A stretch of DNA of 64,000 bases from Chondrilla cf. caribensis (GCA_964020155.1 OZ026558.1:708837-772836), one strand, 5' to 3'. Shown: positions 37,198 to 49,647, numbered from the stretch's first letter. Notes: a model not told the origin generated them from the letters alone. Made by a program: numbers and translations.

Positions 37198-37551
37198 TCA
37201 AATCACAAAGTAACACATGTACAGAGGTTGTATAGGAAGTATAACAAGACAATCACAAAAAGAATATCTATGGTATAGATTCTTTCCAGCTGCTGTAGCA
37301 CTCCTTCATCATGCTCACCCATTATCAAGGATTACTTTGCCATGGTGTTTGGGTTTGTCACCCTGCAGGTCATCTAGGTCTGACTAATGTGCTAATTATG
37401 AGGTGTTATGTAAACTGTAGACTCTGAGCTCTTTCAGTTATTGCATCACTGTAACAGTCCTAGCATTTGAATTTGCATTTGAATGGGAGTTGCCAATTCC
37501 TGGTATGGAAGATCTACGATTTATTGAAATAACAAGACAACGCCTAAACAT

Positions 37552-37678
37552 GTACCCTATAAAAACGCACAACCCAATACACAAATACACAGTGTAAGAT
37601 TCCGCATATGAAGCTGCTTCCCTTTCACTTGTGGTTAAGAGTTGAGAGTTTGAACCATAACTCATACCAGCACCAGCA
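37552..37678 (+). promoter_or_regulatory. Conserved collagen promoter and 5' leader, copy 3
   Basis: TATAAAA at 37558-37564, then a second TATA-like motif (GTGTAAGATT), then CTTCCCTTTCACTTGTGGTTA and the ATG at 37679. The same roughly 120-bp block precedes all array collagens. TGTGGTTA fits a RUNX-type binding site. Confidence 0.6.
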
Positions 37679-38876
37679 ATGAGGATACCAGCTGTATTCC
37701 TTGCCACTGTAGCAGTCATGTCCGCTATCAACAATCTAGCTGAAGGTGAGGGGTGCGAGGTGTGTTACTTTGGGACCTACAGTACAGATCATGGAGAAGG
37801 CAACGATGAACCGTTAAGTGCTAAAGGTTAACTGATAAAACCACGATCAAAACTCGAGTATGTTTCCACTCCTTCTACATGTAACAAGTAACATTATACC
37901 AGTTAATGGATGAACTACTAACGAATATTGGGTTACTTCCAACCGATATTCTGCCTTAACGCTAAGAGTTACAGTGTAGCCAACAAAAACATGTTACCCT
38001 TTCCATGATCTGTACTGTACCTCTGAAATAAGGGCACCAAATGCAGCAGGAAATGTACAGTCAGACCACTTTACTACAGTAACAGCACTATTTATGATGA
38101 CATTCCCTTCTTGTGGGGACAGAGATGTACAAGTTAAACATAGACAGTAACTGTACTGGTTACAACAGTAAACTGCCTATAATGGCAGGTAAAGTTGGAA
38201 CCATGCAATTATTAAGGATGATTTTGTTCAATTGTATATTTATATATATTGCTTATTCCCTTCAGGAGCCGATGGAATTGTGAAGAGACAAGTTGTGAAT
38301 AGAGTTATCCCTCATAGACCTCAAGATTCACCTGCTGGAGGGTCTGTCTACATTAGATGGGGAAGAACAACCTGTCCTAACATACCAGGAACAGAACTAG
38401 TCTACCGGGGGATTGCTGCTGGGAGCCGCTTCAACCAACAAGGAGGTGGTTCACAGTACCTTTGTCTACCTCCACGACCCAAGTATGCCAACTTTCGATT
38501 TGGGTTAGGAGGGCACAGCCCCCTTCATGGAGTAGAGTATATGCCCTTGGGTGGACCACTGTCTACAAGACTACAAAACTTCAATGTACCCTGTGCAGTT
38601 TGCTGTACTAATAGATCTAAACTTTTCATGTTACCAGCAAGAGATGACTGTCCAAGAACCTGGACACGGGAGTACTCGGGTTATCTCATGACCGCACACA
38701 GGTTGCACTATCGCACTTCATTTGAATGTGTTGACAGATTTTCTCAATCAATTCCTGGAACTGGAGCTCTTGGAAATGGTGCACGTTTCTACCACATTGA
38801 GGCCACATGCGATGGAATACCATGTCCATACTACAATTATTACAAGGAGCTCACATGTGCTGTCTGTACTAAGTGA
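37679..38876 (+). CDS. C4-domain protein lacking collagen triplets, collagen copy 3
   Basis: Two exons, 37679-37745 and 38266-38876, in phase, 225 residues. The signal peptide (MRIPAVFLATVAVMSAINNL) and the IVKRQ processing site are kept, but the acidic linker and all 14 Gly-X-Y triplets are replaced by about 15 residues (VVNRVIPHRPQDSPAGG) leading directly into the C4 domain. All domain cysteines are present and there is no stop or frameshift. It has private changes such as PLGGPLSTRLQNFN and EYSGYLMTAHRLHYR. Without a triple helix it cannot trimerise the collagen way, so it may act as a soluble partner. It may also be non-functional, but the open frame argues against recent decay. Confidence 0.82.
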
Positions 38877-39218
38877 GCAAGGATTAAACGACAGGACATG
38901 ATACCATTAGATGTAGTAGTGAACTATAAAGTGTGTGTAGTGTAGATCCAGCAGGACTGGGGACACAGATTGTGTGTAGTGGAGTGTTAGGCCATAAAGT
39001 GTGTACTGCAATATTGTTATCATGAAATAATAATAAATTTGCTTGTGAATGTGAGAAAATACGTATATTCGCATCACATGCAACCATATATGCTATACCA
39101 TCAGACATACAAACTATAGCATTTTATCATACTGCATATTACACTTATCAAATTTTACACATTTTAGCATTTAGTGCCAATATAAACATTCTTTCACATA
39201 TATTATACATTAGTTCAT

Positions 39219-39330
39219 TGGAAGTGCTGGAGAAAGTGTGTACGTTAGATGGGGGATAACAGCCTGTCCCAAAATGGAACAGAAGTAGTCTATAAGTACT
39301 ATTATACATTATAGAATTGCTGTATAATAG
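39219..39330 (+). pseudogene. Fragment of C4 domain start
   Basis: Reads GAGESVYVRWGITACP, then decays through a stop, matching the start of the C4 domain (GGTVYIRWGRTTCP). There is no signal exon or domain end nearby. Confidence 0.6.
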
Positions 39331-39414
39331 TACTGTTTCGATGGTAATGGATGCTATAAATCAATTAAAACCTTTCTCGACACACTGCATCCATGTGCAT
39401 CCAATCATGAATAC

Positions 39415-39480
39415 CCACTCACTTGGGATCAAGGCTACTGAGGATTGGTAGATACTCTCAGCCGGGTGTCTCCTGGTTTG
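39415..39480 (-). pseudogene. ZMYND12 exon 4 fragment
   Basis: About 65 bp reading RRHPAESIYQSSVALIPS on the minus strand, matching RRHLAEDIYQSSVAFGPES of ZMYND12 (19490-19550). It is an isolated remnant, consistent with the partial duplication seen at 46.6-47.6 kb. Confidence 0.65.
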
Positions 39481-39757
39481 ATTATCAAATTCAAAGGTTA
39501 CATTCCAGAATCCCAAATGATGATAATATATAATATATATATTATTTAAAAAAAGACATGAAATTGAACCTTTTGGACTTTCCTCACTATACAAAAACAC
39601 ATTATGTTGAATATTTGCATAATATATCATTTGCACCAGATTAATAGATTACCATATAATTTTAATAGTAATAAGAGGTCACTTTAGATAATAAACAATA
39701 ATTTTGAGAATAATCTTCATTTGTGCTGTGTAGTGGAGTACTATTGCATGCAATTGT

Positions 39758-39946
39758 ATGTTTAAGGTCATGTGCAAATCATGTGATCAGGGACCACTAC
39801 TGCAGGACATGACATTGGCCACTGAAGTGTTGACCGGCAGACAAGCCATCATCAGTGGCTGGATTGACTGGAACGCTCTCCTCTGGGAGGAGGTTGAAGG
39901 GTTTGTACACTTGGTAGAGTCTATTTTGAGGAATAAGAATTAAGTT
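39758..39946 (+). CDS. Possible terminal exon, unrecognised
   Basis: Open for 61 codons and ending in TAA, preceded by a weak acceptor-like TTTAAG. It reads GPLLQDMTLATEVLTG, then WIDWNALLWEEVEGF. Composition is protein-like, with an amphipathic helix, but no domain is recognised and no partner exon was found. It could be a fragment or a chance frame. Confidence 0.2.
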
Positions 39947-40370
39947 ATAATATTATATGTATGAGCAAGGGTGTGTCTATACCACATGTATGCAAAATCT
40001 TCACTTGCAATCATTATTAGTGGAGAGACCTGATTTCTTAACCTGAGTTAACGTGCACATGTGAACATATTGACCCGGGTTAGTTGGTCCATGTGAAAGG
40101 GGTAATAGTGTATATGACCTAGGGCCAAGTAAGTGTATGTATATAAGAGTACATACCAGACTGGTACATGCAGTACTACTAAGCATGTTGAATTGTATTT
40201 TATGCACAATAAGGAAGTGATATACATATATTATGTGCATTGCATGTAGGTTATGAATGTGACATGTGATGATGCACACACCTTGACTGAGGGAGGGTAG
40301 GAACATGTACATCCAAGGACCTCTGCAAGAATCTGAGGATTGACAACACCATCAACAGAGAGCACACAGG

Positions 40371-40488
<118 letters not shown>

Positions 40489-40491
40489 GAC

Positions 40492-43400
40492 CTGGCTCAC
40501 AAGACTTGTTGTCAGCTGACAACTTCAGCCCAACATCACAGAGACATGTGAATGAACCAGGTAGATTCACACAAGTCCCTTGACATCCTCCATTGTCCAC
40601 TGCACACTCGTCAACATCTACATGAGTAGGTATACCATGTAAATAGTACATACAACACACACGGTACACACAGTTTACACAGTATATAGTTCAACCTTCA
40701 CAAGTTTCTCCATCATTACTCAGCCTGAACCCTTCGTAGCACTGGCACTCTCCTATCTCATTGTTGAAGTGCTGACATTCACCAAAATGAGGTGCAGAAC
40801 CTAGAAGGTTTGATGGCACGAGTCATTCCATGTATGCTATGTGTACGTAGACAAACACACTTTTTATCATAAAATTCTCTAGAAGTCAAAGAAGCATATG
40901 GACATGTATTACATGCATATATATTTAGTCTAGCCATTATGACAGCAATATTCCAACCATCATGACAGTCAGTAGTCTTGATGTCACTACCATACATATT
41001 CTAAATATGGGAGGGTGATTACATGCTGTCGTTAGGTGCAATATCAAGTTTTAATTAACTGGGAATCAAATGCGAATTGATCTGGATTTACAATAACCAT
41101 CATTGTGATTAAATGCGCTGATGTCCAAAAATCCTCACCTGTAGACTGGCTCACTGTTGCACTTCTCTGTCCTCTAGAGTATGAGGTATGAGGCACCACA
41201 TAGCACCAGTACCTAGTTGAGTAGTGCAACCCCTGCAGCAGGGCTGTAGTATCAACTGTGTATATGGTAGTGGTGGAACGTCTGGTTCGAGAAGTACAGG
41301 TAACTTGATAGAAAATAGTAATTCCTTCGATACGTCTTGCTCTCCATGTTGCAATGAACTCATTTGAATGTGAGGGATGGACATGGATACGGAAGGTGGT
41401 CACTCTCAACTCAAGACCTGTGATAAGGAGTAAGGTTGATGTTAGTGCGCAGTAGTGAGTGGAGGTGAGTGTTAGAGAAGGGTAGTAAGTGGAGGTAAGT
41501 GGCAGTGAGTGGTAGTGAGTGGTAGTGAGTGGTGGTGAGTGGTGGTGAGTGGTGGTGAGTGGTGGTGAGTGGTGGTGAGTGGTGGTGAGTGGTAGTGTTG
41601 GAGTGAATATGCAAACAGCCAATCAATAACACAGATATGCAGACAACACATACCTTTTGGTATACAGGTTCCGTTGTCTGCCATCAACACTCGAAACCCA
41701 TCACTAATACAAGCATAGCTCCCTGGCACGTTGATACACCTCTCAGCGCATCCTCCATTGTTAACAAGACATTCATTGATGTCTTTGGATGGAGAAAGAA
41801 ACCAACAACTGAGAAATGCTCAACATTACTTCTGAATACAGTTCAACACCACCCCTGAGTACAGCTCAACACCACCCCTGAGTACAGCTCAACACCACCC
41901 CTGAGTACAGCTCAACACCACCCCTGAGTACAGCTCAACACCACCCCTGAGTACAGCTCAACACCACCCCTGAGTACAGCTCAACACCACCCCTGAGTAC
42001 AGCTCAACACCACCCCTGAGTACAGCTCAACACCACCCCTGAGTACAGCTCAACACCACCCCTGAGTACAGCTCAACATCACCCCTGAGTACAGCTCAAC
42101 ACCACCCCTGAGTACAGCTCAACACCACCCCTGAGTACAGCTCAACATCTCTGCTATATAGGCCATCCACAATGACTAACCTGCACATTTGAAACCGTCT
42201 TCTGTAAGATTAAACCCTGGATGGCACTGACAGGAATAACTTCCTTCAGTGTTGTTGCACAAATGACTGCAGCCTCCATTGTGTTCAAGGCACTCATTGA
42301 CATCTGAACAGACAAACATTTCACCATTGAACTATCAATACTATTGCCCATGAAAATGATAGCAAAATGCAGTGTTATCACTCCACTCACCTGTACAGTT
42401 AGTACTGGACGACTCTACACTGTATCCCAACATACAAGTACACATGTATGAACCAGAGGTATTGACACAGACCTGGTCACAACCTCCATTGTTTGTTTCA
42501 CACTCGTTGACATCTACGTATAATATACGTACATGAATGCTTGAATGGAAACTGTTACTGTACTCCAGTAAATCCTATAAGCCATCCAGAGGATGACAAC
42601 CAGTATTATTAGGAAACTGGTTTGAATTCAATAATTGTGTGTAAAAACTGTAGTTGAATGAATGTTTGTTTAAGTAGTTATACATGTATGCAAGGGATAC
42701 CCTGCCTGAAATTGGATTGGGATTACTTCAATATTTATTTTAATTAACCACTGTTACCATCGATTTCCCATTTGATAAAAGGCATTTACACGGTTCCAAT
42801 CAATCACTATGTAATTTTAATTGGAGTTGTGTGTTTAGCAAATCATGCAATATAACTGTTGAGTCAGGAGAGAAACACTAAATTCATTAACAGGTGAACA
42901 ACTTGTACACATAAGTGCTGGATCACCTGTATTATTTTTATATTTCATTTCCTCACTTAGTTATAAAAGCACCTCCAAATGAGACCATGATTGCATCATC
43001 AAAATTAATGCCTAATAGGTTTTCTCACAAAACACACAGAAAAACTCACTAACCTGTGCCCAAATGATGTAAATTCATTAAATTAACATGTGTGCTATTT
43101 TATGACAACAATAAGTGCAAATACATATGTATTTATGTGCATTAGTACTATACTGACTGGGCATGCGCATGCATGCATACCTATCTCACAGAAGGGCCCT
43201 TTCCAACCAGGTGGACATTTACACAAATGCGCATTAGGCTGGCAGGTGCCTCCGTTCTTGCAATTGATATCGGCTTCACAAGGCTCTGGGGCATCTAAAC
43301 AATAGGAAGAGAGCACAGCTAGAGGACATGTGTAGTGTGTCAGTGACTGTCTATCATATGGTATGTTTATAAGTAGATTATCTCATTGTACACTAACTCT

Positions 43401-45465
43401 CATACAGCACTGTTATTATGAACAACATGTTGCTAGGATATTAATTGACAAATTTTGATAACTATTACAATTGAGCAAACAACACAAATATTGTCACACT
43501 TTGCAGTTTGATCTTCCCACACAACATACTGCATATGACAGTTTTTCACTTTGAACAGTGATACAATACATACAATAAAGTCTATGCATATATACATTAT
43601 AGTAGGAATGCCTTGAGACAAATTACGCATAAGTGACCAACAAAATGAGTTCATGTCATCGGATAATCTTAATATCAAGATCTGTTCATTATAGTACAGT
43701 ACTAAGGCAAACCAAAAGAATCTCAAAAACTTAGTTTGTGCTACACAGCAAAAATGTTTTCAGAGGGTTTTCCTTAGCGAGTTATACTGTATTTCTACAG
43801 TTGAACCTCTACAACATCACCAATGATTCATCATTTCATCTGATGTTATGACCAATTTACTGTTGTAACAAACACAATACCTGTGTTTGTGCAAATACAT
43901 CTGTTCTCACAAGACAAAGTGTAACAAAGAGATCATAAATAGTGTGGTTTTGAAGACGTCTGACTATTGCGATGGTATATACAATAGAACATACATGTAT
44001 GTGCATCACTTCTCAGAGGACTCACTGTCAACATTATTGTCAACATGGAAGGCAAATTTTCCTTTCACTCTAACATTACTCCGGTCATCAATTCGGCTGA
44101 TAGAGGACGTCAGTGACCCGGTGATGTTGTGATAGTGGATGTAGTCAGCACCATCATATCCAGCCACCGCATGGTAGGTGGTCCCACTTCTTATGAAGGA
44201 TCCCCAGCGAATACCAGAGTCAGCGTAGTTAAAGAAAGCAAAGGACCAAGTGTAGTTTGTGGCAAAAACTACTTGAAACGTGTTTGCCTGCCAAAATAAG
44301 AAATCCTATAGCTACCAATTCTATATGTCCTATACATTGAGTAACATCTATTATACGTATATGTACAGTATACATATGTACATAACATAGGTAAAATTAA
44401 AATACGTACATACGTAGTTGATACAAATTGCAGTGAAGTCCGCTAATAAAAGAATTGGGTCAATGTGCCATGCATACATACATTGAGGGATTGGCTTCTC
44501 AGCATTGTGCTTCAATGTATGTAGGGAAATACGTATTGTGTGCAAACATCCACTCACAGAGCTGTAGCATCGTGTATCACAGAACGGAAGGACATTTGTC
44601 CAAGTAGCCACTAGCAACATTTGACAATCAAACCCCCTAGCATAGGGGAAGTAGCATTTCACATCTGTTGTAGCTCTGTGCAAGATGGGCAAGTTATCAG
44701 GAATTCGGAGGTAGTTTTTGTACTTGATTTGTCCTCCGCGTCTCACGTTAATATCAGCAAAGAAAGGAGCAAGAACAGGTTTGGACCTTACACTGGGATC
44801 CGATCGTAAGGGAAACAGGTGAGGCTCCCAGTCACGGTTGTAGTAAGTACCAAATGACAGTAACCCATTAGCATTGACCTGCAGTGAGGGAGAACCACAG
44901 TGTGATGAGCACACCAAGTGTGAAGAAGGAGTTACCTCTTTATTGCAAATGACTGCAGACAACATGCGAAAAGGGACCATGCCACCATCATGAAAGGATC
45001 ACTGTGCTATCGATCATGATGGGTCTGTGATACTATCATGAAGGGGGTGCAATATATTACGTATATGATCAGTAGCAGACCACATAGCTAGGATGAAGGG
45101 ACACACTACACTCCATCATTACACCTAGTGATGGTCGACAATACTAATCTAACTGACCACGCCTATGCATATACACCTTTTCAACTTGTACAGAAACTGT
45201 AGACTCTCCTTAAATACATTATTCCTATTATTCAGATTACATTATCTTTCCAACTCACCACTATAAAGTCATAAAGAGTGCCAAAGAAAGGAATCTTTCT
45301 TGAGGATGAAATGGTCCTTTGGGGGTAGGAAAACCCGTCATCTCCAGTGACAGAAGCACCACCTTCAATGGGGTAGAAGTCTGACAAGGGCACAGCCAGG
45401 GTGCAGCAGGCCATACTGATCACAGCCAGCAGAAGTAACACCAAATTACCACACAAGGAGAGCAT
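40492..45465 (-). CDS. Gene B: NIDO-EGF-fibronectin III protein, paralogue of gene A
   Basis: Ten exons in transcript order: 45259-45465 (signal peptide, [18 protein letters not shown]), 44558-44878 and 44026-44287 (NIDO), 43181-43294, 42391-42513, 42181-42303 and 41654-41782 (EGF), 41139-41417 (fibronectin III), 40696-40800 and 40492-40617 (EGF). The first six exons equal those of gene A in length and phase; the seventh pairs with gene A's 12231-12359. Then the two diverge: gene B has a fibronectin III exon and no EGF array. The EGF in 41654-41782 lacks one cysteine. The last exon ends in phase 1, so more coding sequence is expected to the left, yet only collagen and ZMYND12 debris is found there. 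The gene may be truncated, or its terminal exon was not recognised. It is secreted, with a matrix role inferred. Confidence 0.83.
41139..41417 (-). CDS. Gene B exon 8: fibronectin type III domain
   Basis: A 279-bp phase 1-1 exon of 93 residues. The FN3 pattern is visible: an opening strand with [18 protein letters not shown] (B strand Trp), ITIFYQVTC, and the late [17 protein letters not shown] (the conserved Leu-x-x-Gly-x-x-Tyr-x-x-x-Val motif). Symmetric phase 1 makes it freely insertable, which explains how it could replace an EGF at this point relative to gene A. Confidence 0.8.
41455..41600. repeat. Short GGTGGTGAGT-type repeat
   Basis: Ten-base units AGTGGTGGTG and AGTGGTAGTG in the gene B intron before the fibronectin III exon. 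The frames through it (TTHHHSPPL) are artefacts. Confidence 0.85.
41841..42150. repeat. 23-bp tandem repeat in gene B intron
   Basis: About 13 nearly identical units of CTCAACACCACCCCTGAGTA plus CAG. Gene A's matching intron (12360-12434) has a single related phrase, GAACAGCTCAACATCACTGC, so the expansion is specific to gene B. Confidence 0.92.
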
Positions 45466-46600
45466 AGCGGATCCCAGACCTACAGGGGGCTACCAAATAC
45501 GAGAGAGAGCCTTGATAACAATTTGAATTGATATTACCATAATACCATAGGTCTAGACGTGTAATGGAGACTTACTGTGTGATATACTGGTATTCTCCAA
45601 TGACAAGTACTAGCTGCTCAGCAAATACTGTACATAATATCCAGAGATTAACAGACTATAACTAGTATGTCACTTACATAATGATCCCTACACACGTAAT
45701 GAGAGAATACAGTGACCACAAGTAACAGAGTATTGCTATTATGGCATTGTGTGGCTTCACCAGGGCTATATGCAGTGATATTTCTCCACTCAAACAGGCC
45801 AATATCAAATGAGCTCCTATGTGTCAACATTTTGTTTCAATCAGTCCTAGACCACAATACTTTGTGATTCCAAATGATGACAAATAAACACTAATATGTG
45901 GCACCACTGTTATCTGAGGCTGGTTAATCGGCAATTTTTCCAATTAAATTCAACTGACTTTTCAAAATACACCCTAATAACACCGGTGGTAACATTCCAC
46001 TGTCATTGGTGGATTATATCTGCAATTACATGTGTCACCACAAGTATCTGGTGTGCAATTACCACAAAAAATGAAATATTTGTGGATTATATATATATTC
46101 AATAGCGAATTCCACTACTGTCAATTACCACCAAAGATTATTAAAATGTACAAAATCGATACTAATAGATATATGTACGCACGTAATGATTTGGAATAAT
46201 TTGTAATGCCATGTACAGTGTGTGATTAAGACTGGAAGTGCAGAAACCACAATAATTCCCTCCAGTGTGTAAACATGTTTTTTCATGCTTGAATGCTCAC
46301 GGTCAGATCACGCACTGAAGCACTTCATGTACACATACCGTTCATTTCAGGTGCTTCAGCTGAGGCTTAATTGTATATAAGGCTACCTCATTGTAATTAA
46401 ATTGCATTTCATAATCTTCCGAACACTGCAAGATTCCTGAAAGTAATACAGAATAGGGACGCTATATGAGTACAAAATGCTGGGATTTGGAGTTGAATTC
46501 AATCTACTGATACTTTTAGGTGGTGAATTCTTAGTATTAATACTATAATAATATAAATACTGATATTCGCAGTAGTACGTGAAAGTGGAGGATGAACACC
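45466..46600. other. Upstream flank of gene B
   Basis: AT-rich spacer. The first 200 bp retain similarity to the gene A upstream flank (AGCTGCTCAGCAAATACTGT at 45612). Nothing else is recognised until the ZMYND12 fragments. Confidence 0.45.
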
Positions 46601-46699
46601 TTACATTTGAGGATTAGTATTTCGACTCAGTAGAGCCATTGCCTGGTTTGGATACCAAACACCATCACACCATACACCACTGCACCCACAGCACTGTAC

Positions 46700-46866
46700 C
46701 TTTGAGTGGTCCTTCAACACTAGACTCAGTAGAGCCATTGCCTGGTATATGTTGATCATCACTGGTGGGAGGCTCTTGGTCTGCTTCTCCCTCAGGGTAC
46801 ATATGGCAGTCAGCATGTGGACCACCTCCGCCTTGTCTGCTGGGCTCAGGAGGGGCTCCTCCACTG
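46700..46866 (-). pseudogene. ZMYND12 exon 5 fragment
   Basis: Encodes PVEEPLLSPADKAEVVHM through VLKDHSK with the original donor side, identical in reading to the 3' half of 18878-19138. Exon 5's first part is missing. A second small copy of its end (ACTCAGTAGAGCCATTGCCT) sits at 46625-46650, a local micro-duplication. Confidence 0.8.
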
Positions 46867-47321
46867 GACAATATACAAGACATAATTATGTTACTTTGTA
46901 CATACACAGGCATACGTACATGTGTATACAAGCACAATAATCAACAACGATGAGTATACGTATGTACGTACATGTGACAATGAGCACGTGCACTATAATC
47001 TAAAGCCGCGTTTACACGAGCGTTTAAGCTAGCTTATAAACGAGTTTAACTTAAACATAATTAATCGTGTCCACACGCAACTTCTAAACCAGTTTAGGTA
47101 TGCGTTAATCTGCGTTGAATCGTGAAGACGAAAATGTTGGATGTTCGGTGTTATTCTTCATATTCTTCTGTTCATCTGGCGATCGAAATCTATTCAATTG
47201 AGGGTTGAATGGTGCCGAGGAATGCCGTCTAGGGTTAGGGGATGCAGTATGCTAGTATGTTACGTATGGCCACAGTTCGCCCTATTCATTCGTATTCTTA
47301 CAAAATATTCACAGGATGGCA

Positions 47322-47384
47322 TATCTTCTCGTGAATGGACTCAGGGTCTTCAACCCTGTGTTCCTGGTTGCTGACTAGACGGAA
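47322..47384 (-). pseudogene. ZMYND12 exon 2 fragment
   Basis: A short match to 28410-28475 (ATCTTCTCGTGAATGGACTC). It lies between fragments of exons 5 and 6, an order not possible in a functional gene, so this is a rearranged remnant. Confidence 0.65.
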
Positions 47385-47559
47385 TGAATTGGTGTCTTCT
47401 TTCACAATACTAAATGTTATGTAGCGTTTCTATAGTTATGAAATGGTATTATAGTTGTAACACAGGTGTTGACTAAAACTTGGAATAATTACTGTTTTGA
47501 ACAGAAAATCTGATTCTTGCAAAATAGACAAATGGATAGACCTTCTAGTTAATCTTCGA

Positions 47560-47640
47560 GATCACAAACAAGTTCTTCTTCGTGACTTCCCTCAGCAAGG
47601 TCAGTGACTTTACCGAAGAACTCTCTAGCCTAACACAGGA
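47560..47640 (-). pseudogene. ZMYND12 exon 6 fragment
   Basis: Matches the last exon (18500-18600): AREFFGKVTDLAEGSHEEEL reading on the minus strand, with the acceptor TGTTAG kept. Together with the pieces at 46700 and 47322 it shows that the ZMYND12 3' end was duplicated along with gene B and then broke up. Confidence 0.75.
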
Positions 47641-48250
47641 AATAGGAGATGGCGTATATTGAGTACCACATACTACACACTAGCAGGATGTACTCAAATG
47701 AACGCATCAACCAACACTATAACCAGCACAGCTACTAGACTAAGTACTGTCACTACTGCATGTATGTATGCACTATTCCACATCCTATTTCAACAATCCA
47801 TGGACATAACACACATTCAACCCCATGAGTACATGTGCCTCCCACCACACCAAAATACACACACACTATACACCACACACCAGTGCACTCACCCACACCA
47901 TGCACGTACACCACAAGCAAGATATTCCATACTCCATTTAGCACATCTGGGGTCAGTAGCCATAATCGCAATTACTGAAAGACGAACTGACTGATTAGAT
48001 TATAAGGTTCATTAAATTAAATAACAAGACAACACATTACACACAATTAGTGTGTGCATATAATGTACAAGACTTAGTGTAAATACTACACATATGTATG
48101 TGTGCACTTCCTAAATTAATAGTAATCACTGCTATAGATCCTATTACAAGATAATACAATATTATTACATATTGGTGGACTACGCATATGATACAAATCA
48201 AGTTAAAACCTGTTTCAACTGCAAGTAACCAGTTGTAACCACAACTAAAC

Positions 48251-48379
48251 ATGTACCCTATATAAATGCACAACCCAATACACAAATATACAGTATAAGA
48301 TTCCGCATATGAAGCTGCTTCCCTTTCACTTGTGATTAAGAGTTGACAGTTTGAACCATAGCTCATACCAGCACCAACA
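48251..48379 (+). promoter_or_regulatory. Collagen promoter and 5' leader, copy 4
   Basis: TATATAAAT at 48259-48267, then CAGTATAAGATT, then CCTTTCACTTGTGATTAAGA before the ATG at 48380. The RUNX-like core reads TGTGATTA here instead of TGTGGTTA. Confidence 0.6.
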
Positions 48380-49515
48380 ATGAGGATACCAGCTGTATTT
48401 CTTGCCACTGTAGCAGTCATGTCCGCTATCAACAATCTAGTTGAAGGTGAGGGGTGTGAACTGTGGAACCTGCCTCAAAAATAAGGGGCAATCATTTAGA
48501 GTTTGAAATGTACAGTTAATACAGTCACAACTTTTACTACAGCACTATTTGTGATGACATTCTCTTTATAATAACATGTCTAGCTTGTGGGGACAGACGT
48601 ATGGTTAAACACAGACAATAATAATTGTATTAGTTACAACAGCAAACTGGCTATAATAGGAGGTAAAGTTGGGGATCAATTTAGGATGATCTCATAAATT
48701 AGAGTTTCAATTGTTTAGTATTTTATAGATATATACACATAATCAAATGTTGTCACTCACTCCCTTCAGGAGCTGGTGGGGTTGTGAAGAGACAAGATGA
48801 CAATGATGATACTAGTCCATCTTGTCCTAACCTTGATGTCATCAGAGGGAGGGATGGGAGAGATGGAATAACAGGGGCACCTGGAGCTACCGGGAAAGAT
48901 GGACGTGATGGGGATAAAGGAATGAAGGGAGACGTGGGTCCCATGGGTCCTCCTGGACCTCAAGGTCCACCCACTGGAGGAACTGTCTACATTAGATGGG
49001 GAAGAACAACCTGTCCTAACATACCAGGAACAGAACTAGTCTACCAGGGGATTGCTGCCGGGAGCTGGTATAGCCATAAAGGAGGTGGTTCACAGTACCT
49101 TTGTCTACCTGAAGAACCCAAGTATTCCAGCTATCGACCTGGAGTGCAAGGACAAAGTCCACTCCATGGAACTGAGTATGAAACTCAAACGAACTCTCCA
49201 ATTTCACATGTGCATGACCACAACGTACCCTGCGCAGTTTGCAGTACTTCCAGATCTAAACTCTTCATGTTACCAGCAAGAGATGAATGTCCAACAACCT
49301 GGACACTGGAGTACTCGGGATACCTCATGACAGAAGGTTATACTCACTATCGCAATTCATTTGAATGTGTTGATAAAGATCCTGAATCCATTCCTGGGAG
49401 TGCAGCTGGCACAAATGGGGCACTTTTCTACCACGTGGAGGCCACCTGCAATGGACTACCATGTTCACCCTACGATCCTCAGAAGGAGCTCACATGTGCT
49501 GTCTGCTCCAAATGA
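48380..49515 (+). CDS. Short-chain collagen C4-like, copy 4, intact
   Basis: Exons 48380-48446 and 48770-49515, 270 residues. Signal peptide, VVKR at residue 30, 14 Gly-X-Y triplets, C4 domain ending LTCAVCSK. The variable loops read AAGSWYSHKG, EYETQTNSPISHVHDHN and YLMTEGYTHYR. It has the second cysteine pattern CAVCSTS rather than CAVCCTS. It heads the tandem array and is the only copy with VEG instead of AEG at the signal exon end. Confidence 0.88.
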
Positions 49516-49647
49516 ACAAGGATCAAGAATTTGGACTAAATTGTTATGCATCTAATACTCTATGATGTTTTCACTAGTAGTATCCAACAGCATATTATAT
49601 TCACACAAACACAACAACACTATAACCAGCACATGTAATAGGTAATT

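Noticed and set aside
41044..41729. Long minus-strand frame with TTHHHSPPL repeats fused to the fibronectin III sequence
   Set aside because: The repeat lies in the intron upstream of the acceptor at 41418-41419; only 41139-41417 is taken as exon.
46975..47130. GCCGCGTTTACACGAGCG-type sequence as a transposon end
   Set aside because: Looks like a known style of element terminus, but no matching inverted or terminal partner was found by eye.
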